Source of the DNA: Ancylomarina sp048268005
Lineage (GTDB): Bacteria > Bacteroidota > Bacteroidia > Bacteroidales > Marinifilaceae
DNA: 64,000 nucleotides
Assembly: GCA_048268005.1 (NCBI GenBank)
Contig: JBLWWJ010000002.1
Span: forward strand, 1,240,001 to 1,304,000
Reading direction: 5' to 3'
Shown: piece after piece, positions 53,017 to 62,068 of the stretch
How the letters are laid out: each line of letters begins with the position of its first letter
Position numbering within the stretch: the first letter of the stretch is position 1
Made by a program: the position numbers and the translations under genes
The notes under the pieces: generated by a model
The model's input: only the letters and a program-made list of their open reading frames with translations
Told to the model about the DNA's origin: nothing
The model's database searches: none

Positions 53017-53046
53017 TTGATTATCTTAACAGCAATGTTAATTTTG
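53017..53046 (+). promoter_or_regulatory. promoter of the coiled-coil/zapA operon
   Basis: TTG (53017-53019), a 19-nt spacer and TAATTTTG (53039-53046) fit the Bacteroidota consensus closely. The start codon at 53065 follows within about 20 nt. Confidence 0.7.
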
Positions 53047-53064
53047 TAGAAGAAATTTTTGAGA

Positions 53065-53358
53065 ATGGAGGTAAAGCCAGTTGAAATAGTATCTGAGTTA
53101 CGAGGGCAAATCTCTCGTCTTATAACTTTGTATCAGGATCTAAAGCTTGAAAAGGACAAGTTAGTTCGTGAAAAAATGGATTTGCTTGAACAAGTAGAGA
53201 CGTTAAGCAAAGAAAATGAGGAGTTCAAACATCAGTATGATACTTTAAAATTGGCAAAGACTTTTGCTGTGAATACAGGTGATTCGCAGCAGGCTAAAAA
53301 TAAGATTAGCCAAATTGTGCGGGAGATTGATAAGTGTATTGCTCTTTTAAACAAATAG
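53065..53358 (+). CDS. coiled-coil protein preceding zapA
   Basis: A 97-residue protein that is almost entirely alpha-helical and coiled-coil (LITLYQDLKLEKDKLVREKM, LLEQVETLSKENEEFKHQYD). Similar proteins sit directly upstream of zapA in many Bacteroidota and may act with ZapA in Z-ring assembly, but the role is inferred from context. The ATG at 53065 is used instead of the in-frame TTG at 53059. zapA starts 9 bp later. Confidence 0.75.
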   Translation: MEVKPVEIVSELRGQISRLITLYQDLKLEKDKLVREKMDLLEQVETLSKENEEFKHQYDTLKLAKTFAVNTGDSQQAKNKISQIVREIDKCIALLNK

Positions 53359-53367
53359 GAATTGTTT

Positions 53368-53661
53368 ATGTCTGACGAATTTTTGATAAAAGTAAATGTA
53401 GCAGGTCGTCTTTACCCTTTAAATATAAAAAGGAATAGAGAAGAGATTATTCGAAAGGCAGCAAAAACTATAAATGAAAAGGTATTGCAATACCAACAGA
53501 AATATAAAGATAAAGATATTCAGGATTTTTTAGCCATGGCTTCTCTACAGTTTGTAGTAAAAGTATTGGAATCTGAAGCAAAAACAGATGTTTCACCAGT
53601 TTTAAAAGAGCTGGAAGCTTTGGAACAAGAACTGAATGATTTTATTAAGGAAGAACAATAG
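53368..53661 (+). CDS. zapA: cell division protein ZapA
   Basis: A 97-residue ZapA homologue: FLIKVNVAGRLYPLNIKRNR and EEIIRKAAKTINEKVLQYQQ, then a helical C terminus (FLAMASLQFVVKVLESE). ZapA crosslinks FtsZ filaments. The ATG at 53368 is preferred over the TTG at 53362. A probable 6S RNA follows. Confidence 0.92.
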   Translation: MSDEFLIKVNVAGRLYPLNIKRNREEIIRKAAKTINEKVLQYQQKYKDKDIQDFLAMASLQFVVKVLESEAKTDVSPVLKELEALEQELNDFIKEEQ

Positions 53662-53676
53662 AATACAAAAAAAAAC

Positions 53677-53792
53677 AGTAGCCCGCATTATTTCTTAGAA
53701 ACTAGTTGCGTTTAAATCATTAAATATCAAGTTGTCGGTATGATATGATTTTTCGTAGTTGGGATATCTGAGTGATGGTGCGGGTTATTTAT
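53677..53792 (+). ncRNA. ssrS: probable 6S RNA (SsrS) between zapA and rny
   Basis: Bases 53680-53698 pair with 53768-53786 as a 19-step helix with only one U-U mismatch (outermost part AGCCCGCA/TGCGGGTT). Inside is a large internal bubble, then an apical stem (53714-53718 with 53747-53751, and 53724-53729 with 53741-53746). A long closing helix, central bubble and apical stem is the 6S RNA architecture, which mimics an open promoter and binds RNA polymerase. The position after zapA also fits. I could not run a covariance model, and it may be processed from the zapA transcript. Confidence 0.7.
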
Positions 53793-53832
53793 TAAATAAA
53801 GAAAAATGAGTATTGACTAAATATAAAAAACA

Positions 53833-55365
53833 ATGACAGAAATAATCATAGGAGCCATTGCTTTAGTAGGGGGCGGATTTATATCCTATTTCGTCTTGCA
53901 GCGTGCTTTAAAACGTAAAAGCGAAAGCATAATAAAGGATGCCCAAGCCGAAGCAGAGGTTCTTAGAAAAGATAAAATCCTACAAGCTAAAGAGAAATTT
54001 TTACAGCTTAGAACGGAACACGAAAAGCAAATTAATGCAAAGAATGCGAAGCTTTTGGTGATTGAGAATAAAGTGAAGCAAAAAGAAACAGCAGTTAATC
54101 AGAGAGTAGAAGATTTCCAACGCAAGAAAAAAGAGGTTGATACCATTCGTGAGAATTTAAATGTTCAAATGGAGTTGGTAGACAGAAAAGAGATGGAGCT
54201 TGAGAAAGCTAAGCGTCAGCAAATTGAGCAGTTGGAGAAAATTTCAGGTTTATCTGCTGAAGAAGCTAAAAACCAGATTGTGGATTCTTTGAAAGAAGAA
54301 GCTAAAACTGAAGCGATGTCTTATGTGAACGATATCATGGAGGATGCTAAGATGTCGGCTAATATGGAAGCTAAGAAGGTGGTTATCAAAACGATTCAAC
54401 GAGTTGCGACTGAAACTGCAATTGAGAATTCAGTGACCATTTTCCATATTGAATCTGATGAGATCAAAGGACGTATTATTGGTCGTGAAGGGCGTAATAT
54501 TCGTGCGCTTGAAGCCGCTACAGGAATTGAAATTATTGTCGATGACACACCCGAAGCTATTGTACTTTCAGGTTTCGATCCTGTTCGTCGTGAGATTGCT
54601 CGTTTGGCTCTTCATCAATTGGTGACTGATGGTCGTATTCACCCTGCTCGTATCGAAGAGGTTGTGAATAAGACACGCAAGCAAATTGAGGAAGAGATGG
54701 CTGAGACAGGTAAGCGTACGGCTATTGATTTGGGAATTCATGGTCTGCATCCTGAATTAATTCGTATGATCGGTAAAATGAAGTATCGTTCGTCTTATGG
54801 TCAGAATCTATTGCAGCATGCTCGTGAAACTGCTAACCTTTGTGCTATTATGGCAACTGAGCTTGGTTTAAATGCCAAGAAAGCAAAACGTGCGGGTCTT
54901 TTACATGATATAGGTAAGGTGCCGGATGATGAGCCAGAATTGCCACATGCAATTTTAGGTATGAAATTGGCTGAAAAATATAAAGAAAAGCCAGACGTTT
55001 GTAATGCAATTGGTGCTCACCACGATGAGATAGAAATGACAACATTACTTGCTCCAATTATTCAGGCATGTGATGCTATTTCGGGAGCTCGTCCAGGTGC
55101 TCGTCGTGAGATTGTTGAATCTTATATTAAACGTCTTAAGGATCTTGAAAACTTGGCTCTTTCTCACCCTGGTGTGTTGAAAACATATGCTATCCAAGCG
55201 GGTAGAGAGTTGAGAGTTATTGTGGGAAGTGATAAGGTTTCTGATAAGGAAGCGGAAAGCCTATCATTGGATATTGCTCAGAAGATTCAGGATGAAATGA
55301 CTTATCCGGGTCAGGTGAAAATCACAGTTATTCGCGAAACTAGAGCTATTAATTACGCAAAGTAA
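53833..55365 (+). CDS. rny: ribonuclease Y
   Basis: A 510-residue membrane-anchored endoribonuclease that starts mRNA decay. The N-terminal helix (about 3-22, IIGAIALVGGGFISYFVLQR) is followed by a long coiled coil (about 30-190), a KH domain with IIGREGRNIRALEAATGIEI, and an HD domain with LLHDIGKVPDDE near residue 357. Length is normal. A terminator follows. Confidence 0.97.
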   Translation: MTEIIIGAIALVGGGFISYFVLQRALKRKSESIIKDAQAEAEVLRKDKILQAKEKFLQLRTEHEKQINAKNAKLLVIENKVKQKETAVNQRVEDFQRKKKEVDTIRENLNVQMELVDRKEMELEKAKRQQIEQLEKISGLSAEEAKNQIVDSLKEEAKTEAMSYVNDIMEDAKMSANMEAKKVVIKTIQRVATETAIENSVTIFHIESDEIKGRIIGREGRNIRALEAATGIEIIVDDTPEAIVLSGFDPVRREIARLALHQLVTDGRIHPARIEEVVNKTRKQIEEEMAETGKRTAIDLGIHGLHPELIRMIGKMKYRSSYGQNLLQHARETANLCAIMATELGLNAKKAKRAGLLHDIGKVPDDEPELPHAILGMKLAEKYKEKPDVCNAIGAHHDEIEMTTLLAPIIQACDAISGARPGARREIVESYIKRLKDLENLALSHPGVLKTYAIQAGRELRVIVGSDKVSDKEAESLSLDIAQKIQDEMTYPGQVKITVIRETRAINYAK

Positions 55366-55389
55366 ATAATAAGCAAATATTTAAAATCA

Positions 55390-55424
55390 AATCTCCAACT
55401 TATCGAAGTTGGAGATTTTTTTTT
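55390..55424 (+). terminator. terminator after rny
   Basis: A 12-bp perfect stem AATCTCCAACTT/AAGTTGGAGATT with an ATCG loop and a T run. Confidence 0.9.
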
Positions 55425-55436
55425 CTTTAATCTTTA

Positions 55437-56309
55437 TTAGGCTTTTTTATGAAGCAAGGTATTCAATAGATTTTTTAGAATTTCTACATATTTGTAATTA
55501 TTCTGGCGTCCATAGCAGAATATCTGATTTTGAATGAGTAGTTTGATCAGATCAAGATTATTACATGGTTTATAATACTGAGGAAGATTTTTTAGTTTTT
55601 TAAATTTAATCACATGTTCAAGTTGCATGGAAGAAAGCACGGCACCATTATCAATAGGATTGATATAGAAATAATTTCGTTTTGATTTCTTAGATGCTGG
55701 TTCATTATGATGACTTTCACAACAAAGTAGTATACTATTAGGGAGTTGAATACCTGTAACCGGTAGTTTTAGTTCTTGTGCAATTCCTGCATAGATAATA
55801 CTTGTTATAATATAATTGCCTTTTTTTTGAGCAAGAACAGTACTAATATTCCCTCCCCAATTGGTTTCTTCTTTTGGAGATAAAACCATGAAGTTGTGAA
55901 TGAAATATAGAAAATGGTTTAAAATTTTTACCTTATCCAGATAACTCTCCAGTTCTTTAAGCTCTGGTTTAATTTCATTGACAATTTTATTAATTGTTGT
56001 TTTAACATTGGTTGTAGAGAGGTGATAACTAACACTTTTATTAATGAGAATGGCTCCTTCAATTAGATTTTGTTTGGGGGAGTTTTTCCAGCTTATCAGT
56101 TCCTTTATAATTGAATTGTGATGTATCTCATCGATTATACTTTCTAAACGTTCTTGAAGCAGCGGGCTGTCAGACTCTAACCAAATATCTTCCAAATAGG
56201 GAATATCTGATGCAGGTAACTTAGATAATTCTTTACTGATGTTAATGTAAACATTTGGATCAGAATCATCTAGAAGTGAAATTAAAGCACGTACTTTTTC
56301 TTCGTTCAT
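55437..56309 (-). CDS. SirB1/transglutaminase-like domain protein
   Basis: A 290-residue cytoplasmic protein with an N-terminal helical (HEAT-like) part (MNEEKVRALISLLDDSDPNV) and a central domain of the SirB1/Transglut_core2 type (LNHFLYFIHNFMVLSPKEET, ISTVLAQKKGNYIITSIIYA, then GIAQELKLPVTGIQLPNSIL). These domains resemble transglutaminase-fold proteins that usually lack peptidase activity; I see no convincing Cys-His-Asp triad. Function unknown. Single gene. Confidence 0.75.
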   Translation of the reverse strand: MNEEKVRALISLLDDSDPNVYINISKELSKLPASDIPYLEDIWLESDSPLLQERLESIIDEIHHNSIIKELISWKNSPKQNLIEGAILINKSVSYHLSTTNVKTTINKIVNEIKPELKELESYLDKVKILNHFLYFIHNFMVLSPKEETNWGGNISTVLAQKKGNYIITSIIYAGIAQELKLPVTGIQLPNSILLCCESHHNEPASKKSKRNYFYINPIDNGAVLSSMQLEHVIKFKKLKNLPQYYKPCNNLDLIKLLIQNQIFCYGRQNNYKYVEILKNLLNTLLHKKA

Positions 56310-56345
56310 AGTAGTTTTGAGATCTGTTCTTTCTTAAATATAATA

Positions 56346-56378
56346 AAACCCACTAAGAAGAACAATTCTTGTGGGTTT
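56346..56378 (-). terminator. terminator of the nucleoside phosphorylase gene
   Basis: AAACCCAC/GTGGGTTT plus AAGAA/TTCTT with one bulged T; the minus-strand T tract is short. Confidence 0.75.
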
Positions 56379-56438
56379 CAGAGCTTTTTGATATCAAAGT
56401 CATGAATTTATGACTAATTTCAATCTGGTTATATCGTA

Positions 56439-57314
56439 CTATTTGCTTAATCTATCCAATACCGTTTTAATTAGATTTTTAACCACCGGTTTGTAGTCCT
56501 TGCTTGCATCTTTGTTAACACGATTCGCAATGATTGCACAAACTGTTGCAGCTTCGTGTCCTAAAAGAGCTGCTAACCCTGCAATAGCAGAACTTTCCAT
56601 TTCGTAATTGGTGATTTTTTGTCCCTGATATTCAAAGGCTTCAATCTTATCATTCAAATCCATATCCAAAGTCTTCAAACGAAGTACTCTGCCTTGTGGT
56701 CCATAAAATCCATTTGCAGAGATGGTTATTCCTTGAATCATATCATCACCATCGAGTTGATTGATAACTTTTTCAGAGGAAGAAACAAAGTAAGGAGAAG
56801 CTAATTTTGGATTCCAATTTACACCTTCTTTAAATGCTTTCTCAAATTCAAGATCTGAAACTTCATCTCTGCCAGCGTAGAAATTTAGCATCCCATCGAA
56901 TCCAATAGATTTCTTCGATAAAAGAAAAGAGTCAACTGGAATATTTCCTTGTAATGAACCAGAAGTTCCGATACGAACAAGAGTTAAAGCTTTGTGTTCT
57001 TTTTTAGGTAGACGCGTCTCCAAATCAATATTAACTAGAGCATCCAATTCGTTAACTACAATATCAATATTATCGGTTCCAATACCCGTAGATAAAACAG
57101 AGAATCGTTTTCCCTTATAGCTACCTGTTTTTGTTACAAACTCACGATTTGAAATGGTTAATTCAACTTCGTCGAAAAAACTTGCGACTAATTCTACACG
57201 TCCGGGGTCTCCTACAAGAATAACTGTATCAGCAAGATGCTCAGGTCTCAAATGCAAGTGAAAAATACTTCCGTCTGGGTTGATAATTAGTTCTGATGAT
57301 TTAATAGGTTCCAT
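56439..57314 (-). CDS. nucleoside phosphorylase (uridine phosphorylase-like)
   Basis: A 291-residue PNP/UDP-family enzyme that splits a nucleoside with phosphate. The N terminus has VILVGDPGRVELVASFF; the phosphate motif is RIGTSGSLQ; the base/ribose region has ITNYEMESSAIAGLAALLGH and ATVCAIIANR. The family is cytoplasmic. The DPGR and MES motifs fit uridine phosphorylase best, but the nucleoside cannot be assigned with certainty. Single gene. Confidence 0.88.
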   Translation of the reverse strand: MEPIKSSELIINPDGSIFHLHLRPEHLADTVILVGDPGRVELVASFFDEVELTISNREFVTKTGSYKGKRFSVLSTGIGTDNIDIVVNELDALVNIDLETRLPKKEHKALTLVRIGTSGSLQGNIPVDSFLLSKKSIGFDGMLNFYAGRDEVSDLEFEKAFKEGVNWNPKLASPYFVSSSEKVINQLDGDDMIQGITISANGFYGPQGRVLRLKTLDMDLNDKIEAFEYQGQKITNYEMESSAIAGLAALLGHEAATVCAIIANRVNKDASKDYKPVVKNLIKTVLDRLSK

Positions 57315-57464
57315 ATGTTTTTAAAATTTTGAATTGCAACAGCTCAGAAAGCTCAAATATTTTACCAGGTCAACAAATGTTATTTGTAAATATAGGCAGA
57401 ATAATAGGCAAACTGTTAATTGCAGATTAACAATACTTTATTATGGTTGTTTGGAGTAATTTAT

Positions 57465-57677
57465 AGAACTCGAAAGTTGAATGGATAGGAGAAGTTTGAC
57501 TTTTCTATATTCCTTACGAGTTCTCAAATATACAAATAAATCAATCATTCAAACAGCATGAAGAGCATAGAAACAAAAAAAATAAGATATGGATTAAAAT
57601 GAATTCTGATTCCACCAATTGATATATTATGCTATATTTACCTTTGTATTAGTGAAATTTATAATGACTCGAAAGTC
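57465..57677. repeat. two NACT-CGAA-AGTN dyads upstream of the prohibitin gene
   Basis: AACTCGAAAGTT at 57465-57476 and GACTCGAAAGTC at 57666-57677 are 4-bp dyads around CGAA, about 200 bp apart, each followed by a GGATA-containing stretch. They lie in the 437-bp gap 57315-57751, which otherwise holds only the promoter at 57619. They may be coincidental. Confidence 0.3.
57619..57646 (+). promoter_or_regulatory. promoter of the prohibitin-family gene
   Basis: TTG (57619-57621), a 17-nt spacer and TACCTTTG (57639-57646). The ATG is about 105 nt downstream. Confidence 0.6.
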
Positions 57678-57751
57678 CAGGATAAAGAGTATGACTTTAG
57701 TCTTTTGAACTAGATGGATATCTTATTAACTGGACATTAAACTTCAAGAAA

Positions 57752-58564
57752 ATGAAACAAAAACCGTATTTCTTAATCGTAGTTGCAGCTTTTGCACTGA
57801 TTTTAGTTTTATCAGGATCAAGTATGTTTAGAACACTTCAGCCTGGTGAGCGTGGAGTAATATTCCGTAAATTTTCGTCAGGATTGGATAAGGAAAATAT
57901 TATTATGCCTGGTTTTATAGTTATTGCACCTTGGAACGATTTACATGTATATGATGTTAAGGAGCAAAAAAGTGAAGAGACTATGGATGTATTGGATAAG
58001 AGTGGATTGTCGGTAAATATTGACGTTTCCGTTCGTTTTAATCCTACATATAATAAAATTGGATATTTACATGAGATCTTTGGAAAGAATTATATCAATC
58101 AGTTGGTTGTGCCTGAGGTACGTTCTTCGGTTCGACAAGTAGCTGGACGTTATACTGCTGAAGAAATTTATTCTACCCGTAGAAAAGAGGTTGAAGATGC
58201 CATTATTACTGAAACGTCTTTAATTCTTAAGAAGAATAATATTGAAATGAAGGCCTTATTGATTCGTTCGATTAATTTGCCTGCTAAAATTAAACAAGCT
58301 ATTGAGAGTAAACTACAACAGGAGCAGGAAGCTCTAGCTTATCAGTTTAAACTTGATCGTGAGAAGAGTGAGGCCGAAAGAAAACGTATAGCTGCTGAAG
58401 GTGAATCTAATGCGAATAAGATTATTAATAGTAGTTTAACAACGGCTCTATTAAAGATGCGTGGAATTGAAGCAACTATTGAATTGTCGAAATCACCTAA
58501 CTCAAAAGTAGTTGTTATTGGTAGTGGAAAAGAAGGGATGCCTCTTATTTTAGGTAATAACTAA
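57752..58564 (+). CDS. SPFH/prohibitin-family membrane protein
   Basis: A 270-residue SPFH protein with one N-terminal membrane anchor (about 6-26, FLIVVAAFALILVLSGSSMF). The SPFH domain shows RTLQPGERGVIFRKFSSGLD and the RSSVRQVAGRYTAEEIYSTR segment; a C-terminal coiled coil follows (QEQEALAYQFKLDREKSEAE). Prohibitin-like proteins scaffold membrane domains and often assist FtsH-type proteases. Length is normal. Confidence 0.92.
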   Translation: MKQKPYFLIVVAAFALILVLSGSSMFRTLQPGERGVIFRKFSSGLDKENIIMPGFIVIAPWNDLHVYDVKEQKSEETMDVLDKSGLSVNIDVSVRFNPTYNKIGYLHEIFGKNYINQLVVPEVRSSVRQVAGRYTAEEIYSTRRKEVEDAIITETSLILKKNNIEMKALLIRSINLPAKIKQAIESKLQQEQEALAYQFKLDREKSEAERKRIAAEGESNANKIINSSLTTALLKMRGIEATIELSKSPNSKVVVIGSGKEGMPLILGNN

Positions 58565-58587
58565 TCTTTTACAATAAGATATTTATT

Positions 58588-58618
58588 AAGGCTGTTTCTT
58601 ATGAAACAGCCTTTTTTA
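58588..58618 (+). terminator. terminator after the prohibitin gene
   Basis: An 11-bp perfect stem AAGGCTGTTTC/GAAACAGCCTT with a 4-nt loop and a T run. Confidence 0.9.
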
Positions 58619-58798
58619 TTGATTTTATTTTTTTTACTAATCGATGTTCGTTTTCGAACAGTGATTGTTCTATAAGCGTTCACTTAATTATGGTCGGATA
58701 AATAGTTGTGTGTTGGAAATCAGAGAAGTATTGGTTTTGGTATGATAAATGACTAATCTTCGTAACCTTAATACAACCATAGAAAACCTAAATCGACT

Positions 58799-61225
58799 AT
58801 GACTAGACTAACTCTGCTTTTAATAGCTCTGTCTCTCTGTTTGTGTCTGCCTGCACAAGCCTTTTTAAAAAAAGAAATTCAAGCAAAACGTGTTAAACAG
58901 AATCCTAAAATTGATGGGGTTTTAGATGATGCAATTTGGAAAAATATTCCTGTTGCTGATGACTTTATTCAGCTGGATCCTGATAATGGGACTCCCTCAA
59001 ATTATAGAACTGAAGCGAAGTTTATCTACACCGACAATTCTCTTATTGTTGGGGTTATGATGTATGATGATCAGCCTGATAAGATTTTGAAAGAACTCAG
59101 TAAACGAGATCACATAAATAACAGTGATTTTATTCTTCTATTGATCGATCCATTTAATACTGGTTTAGATGCTTTTGAGTTTATAGTGACTCCAATGGGG
59201 GTACAGATAGATGCTAAGGTTGTTAAAAATAGAGAAGATAATAATTGGGACGCGGTGTGGAGAAGTGGTGCACACATTGGGAAAAATGGCTGGAGTGCCG
59301 AATTTGAGATTCCATATTCAGCGCTGCGTTTTCCCAAAAAAGATGTTCAGGAATGGGGAATAAACATTATTCGCAACATACAACGCGATAAGGAAAAGGT
59401 AAGTTGGAATTTTATAGATAAGGAAGAAGCGGGTTGGGTTAATCAGTCTGGTATTTTAAAAGGAATAGAAAATATTAAACCTCCTACACGATTGTCTTTT
59501 TCGCCCTATTTTTCTGTTTATGTCGATAAATCATCGGATAAATCTTCATTTGAAACGAATTATCGGGGAGGTCTTGATCTCAAGTATGGAATTAATGAAA
59601 GTTTTACTCTCGATATGATGTTGATCCCGGATTTTGGGCAAGTCCAATCTGATGATCAGATTTTAAATCTTTCTCCTTATGAAACTAAGTTTAATGAGAA
59701 AAGACAGTTCTTTACGGAGGCGACGGAACTTTTTAATAGGGGAGGGATTTTTTATTCGAAACGAATCGGGGCTTCACCTAAGTATAGATATGATGTAGAA
59801 GAAGAGCTTGAAGAAAATGAAATCATATATGAAAATCCAGTAGAAGCTAAGATCTTAAATTCAACAAAAATATCGGGTAGAACAAGTAAGGGACTAGGAG
59901 TCGGCTTTTTAAATTCTATGATTAGAAATACTTATGCCGAAATTAAAGATACGATCACGGGATCAAAACGTAAATTCAAGACTCAGGCATTTGCAAATTA
60001 TAATATGTTGGTTTTTGACCAAAGTTTAAAGAACGAATCTTATGTGTCGTTGTTTAATACAAATGTAACAGTACCAAGTGAAGATTATATCGCAAATGTG
60101 ACCGGTACCGAATTTCTAATGAAAGATAGATCTCGGACATATCAAGTAAAAGGTAAGGCTATAATGTCACGTCGTTATGAAAAAAATGAGGATGATCAGA
60201 TTGGTCAACATCATAGAGTATCTTTTGAGAAAATAAGTGGGAAATTTAATTGGAGTTTCTTTAACGAGATGATATCCCATAATTACAACCCTAATGATAT
60301 GGGGTTTTTAAATCGAAACAATATTATAAGAAATAATTTTAGACTCGGCTACCATATCTATAAGCCTACAGGTATTTTGTTGGCTCAGCATAATAATATG
60401 ACTATTAGTCATGAAACACAGTATAAGCCTGCTCGTTTTTCGCGTTTTACAATTTATTATAATTCAAGATTTAAATTTACCTCCTACAATTCAGTTGGTA
60501 TTTATGGTAATATTCATCCCCTGCATCAATACGATTTTCACGAACCTCGTGTTGATGGAATGAAATTGAGAAAAGGATCCTCTGCTTTTATAGGGCTATG
60601 GTTTTCTTCTGATTACAGAAAAGAGTTCGCTTTTGATATTGAGGGGGAATATGGGAAACGCTTCTCTACGGATGATTTAATTGTTTTTTCTCTGTCATTA
60701 AGCCCACGTTATAGGTTCAATGATAGGTTTACTATGAGATACAGAATGAAATGGAATAGGCAGTTGGATGATATGGGCTATGTGAATGATGAAGAAATTA
60801 ATGGACTAAGCAATGTATATATAGGAAGACGAAATACAGCATATCTGGAGAATAGAATGACTGCCAATTACATTTTTAATAATAAGATGTCTTTAAGTTT
60901 TAGAGCTCGTCATTATTGGGCAAAAGCAGAATATAAAAGTTTTGGGAAGTTGATGGATAATGGGCGATTACAAGCCACTTCTTATAACGATAACCATGAT
61001 ATTAACTTTAATACATTTAATATTGATATGGTGTATTCCTGGCGATTTGCCCCGGGGAGTGAATTGGCTCTTGTATGGAAAAACGCTATAGTGGATTCGG
61101 ATGATCAGGTTGCGCATCGTTTTATAAACAATCTGAAAAATACATTTGATGCAACAAGACTCAATTCTATATCAGTAAAACTTTTGTATTATATTGACTA
61201 TATGTCTTTAAAAAAGAAGGGTTGA
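58799..61225 (+). CDS. DUF5916 protein with CBM9-like domain
   Basis: An 808-residue exported protein: signal peptide about 1-21 (ending LPAQA). A carbohydrate-binding-module-9-like domain follows (about 30-220, GVLDDAIWKNIPVADDFIQL, FILLLIDPFNTGLDAFEF). The remaining ~580 residues are a DUF5916 domain with beta-barrel-like alternation and QFFTEATELFNRGGIFYSKR. It is a common Bacteroidota outer-membrane protein of uncertain function. Neighbouring glycan genes were not seen. A terminator-like hairpin follows. Confidence 0.88.
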   Translation: MTRLTLLLIALSLCLCLPAQAFLKKEIQAKRVKQNPKIDGVLDDAIWKNIPVADDFIQLDPDNGTPSNYRTEAKFIYTDNSLIVGVMMYDDQPDKILKELSKRDHINNSDFILLLIDPFNTGLDAFEFIVTPMGVQIDAKVVKNREDNNWDAVWRSGAHIGKNGWSAEFEIPYSALRFPKKDVQEWGINIIRNIQRDKEKVSWNFIDKEEAGWVNQSGILKGIENIKPPTRLSFSPYFSVYVDKSSDKSSFETNYRGGLDLKYGINESFTLDMMLIPDFGQVQSDDQILNLSPYETKFNEKRQFFTEATELFNRGGIFYSKRIGASPKYRYDVEEELEENEIIYENPVEAKILNSTKISGRTSKGLGVGFLNSMIRNTYAEIKDTITGSKRKFKTQAFANYNMLVFDQSLKNESYVSLFNTNVTVPSEDYIANVTGTEFLMKDRSRTYQVKGKAIMSRRYEKNEDDQIGQHHRVSFEKISGKFNWSFFNEMISHNYNPNDMGFLNRNNIIRNNFRLGYHIYKPTGILLAQHNNMTISHETQYKPARFSRFTIYYNSRFKFTSYNSVGIYGNIHPLHQYDFHEPRVDGMKLRKGSSAFIGLWFSSDYRKEFAFDIEGEYGKRFSTDDLIVFSLSLSPRYRFNDRFTMRYRMKWNRQLDDMGYVNDEEINGLSNVYIGRRNTAYLENRMTANYIFNNKMSLSFRARHYWAKAEYKSFGKLMDNGRLQATSYNDNHDINFNTFNIDMVYSWRFAPGSELALVWKNAIVDSDDQVAHRFINNLKNTFDATRLNSISVKLLYYIDYMSLKKKG

Positions 61226-61267
61226 ACGATATGTATCGAAGATAATTTTATAGTTTGTAAGTTGTAG

Positions 61268-61306
61268 AATAAGAGTAGTAGATGAAAATTTGCTGCTCTT
61301 ATTTTT
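61268..61306 (+). terminator. terminator after the DUF5916 gene
   Basis: AATAAGAGTAG pairs with CTGCTCTTATT (one G-U pair), then a T run. Confidence 0.75.
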
Positions 61307-61319
61307 AAGATTAAATTTG
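61290..61319 (+). promoter_or_regulatory. promoter of the DUF4293 gene
   Basis: TTG (61290-61292), a 19-nt spacer and TAAATTTG (61312-61319), a near-perfect consensus. The -33 element overlaps the preceding terminator. Confidence 0.65.
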
Positions 61320-61386
61320 TGCATGGAAAAGCTTTATATAAAGAAAAGTTTAATCCTAAATATTAATTTTCAACTTTAACAAAATT

Positions 61387-61848
61387 ATGATTCAAAGAAT
61401 TCAAACTTTATTCCTATTAGGTGTTTTAATCCTAATGACATTGATGTTCTTTTTCCCTTTGGCAGAATTAATTGATTCGGCAAACAATGCTTACTCATTT
61501 ATATATAGAGGAATTCCATCTTTAACAGAAGGTGAGCCGATGCTTTTCAAAGCCTATCCAATAGCTGTTCTATTAGCCCTAATTATATTAAATGTTTTGG
61601 TAACTATTTTCTCATACAAAAAGCGTATGCGTCAGATTCGATTAACTGTTTTTAATATTTTTTGTTTATTGGGAATGGTTGGTTTAGTGTATTACAATGT
61701 TAATTCCCAACTGGAGCCGATGCAAGCTATTGCTAACTATAGTATTATTAATGCTTTCCCATTAGTAAGTGTTGTCTTGTCTTATTTGGCTATTCGAAAT
61801 ATTGGAAAAGATGAAGCTATGATACGTTCGATGGATCGTATTCGATAA
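61387..61848 (+). CDS. DUF4293 membrane protein
   Basis: A 153-residue four-helix membrane protein of the DUF4293 family, common in Bacteroidota. The opening MIQRIQTLFLLGVLILMTLM and the C-terminal NAFPLVSVVLSYLAIRNIGK are typical. The function is unknown; the family is often next to other housekeeping genes such as rho. Single gene with its own promoter and terminator. Confidence 0.9.
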   Translation: MIQRIQTLFLLGVLILMTLMFFFPLAELIDSANNAYSFIYRGIPSLTEGEPMLFKAYPIAVLLALIILNVLVTIFSYKKRMRQIRLTVFNIFCLLGMVGLVYYNVNSQLEPMQAIANYSIINAFPLVSVVLSYLAIRNIGKDEAMIRSMDRIR

Positions 61849-61894
61849 GAATAAAATTTGAAGTGATAACTTCATTTTGATGATATGTATATAG

Positions 61895-61922
61895 AAAGCC
61901 TGCACTTGTGTAGGCTTTTTTT
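61895..61922 (+). terminator. terminator after the DUF4293 gene
   Basis: AAAGCCT/AGGCTTT with an inner CAC/GTG pair and one mismatch, then a T run. Confidence 0.85.
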
Positions 61923-62068
61923 CATATATTGAACTGTATGATTGTTTGAGAACATTAAAAATCAAATAATTATGTGTGTGGATAGATTTTTTATGCAATA
62001 AAAACATAATTTATTTGTAAATTCTATGAGTATAAAATAGGTTTCAATTATTCGAAAAATTATAAGTT

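Noticed and set aside
57315..57751. Possible gene in the 437-bp gap before the prohibitin gene
   Set aside because: Stops in all frames at short intervals; only a promoter and two small dyads are visible.
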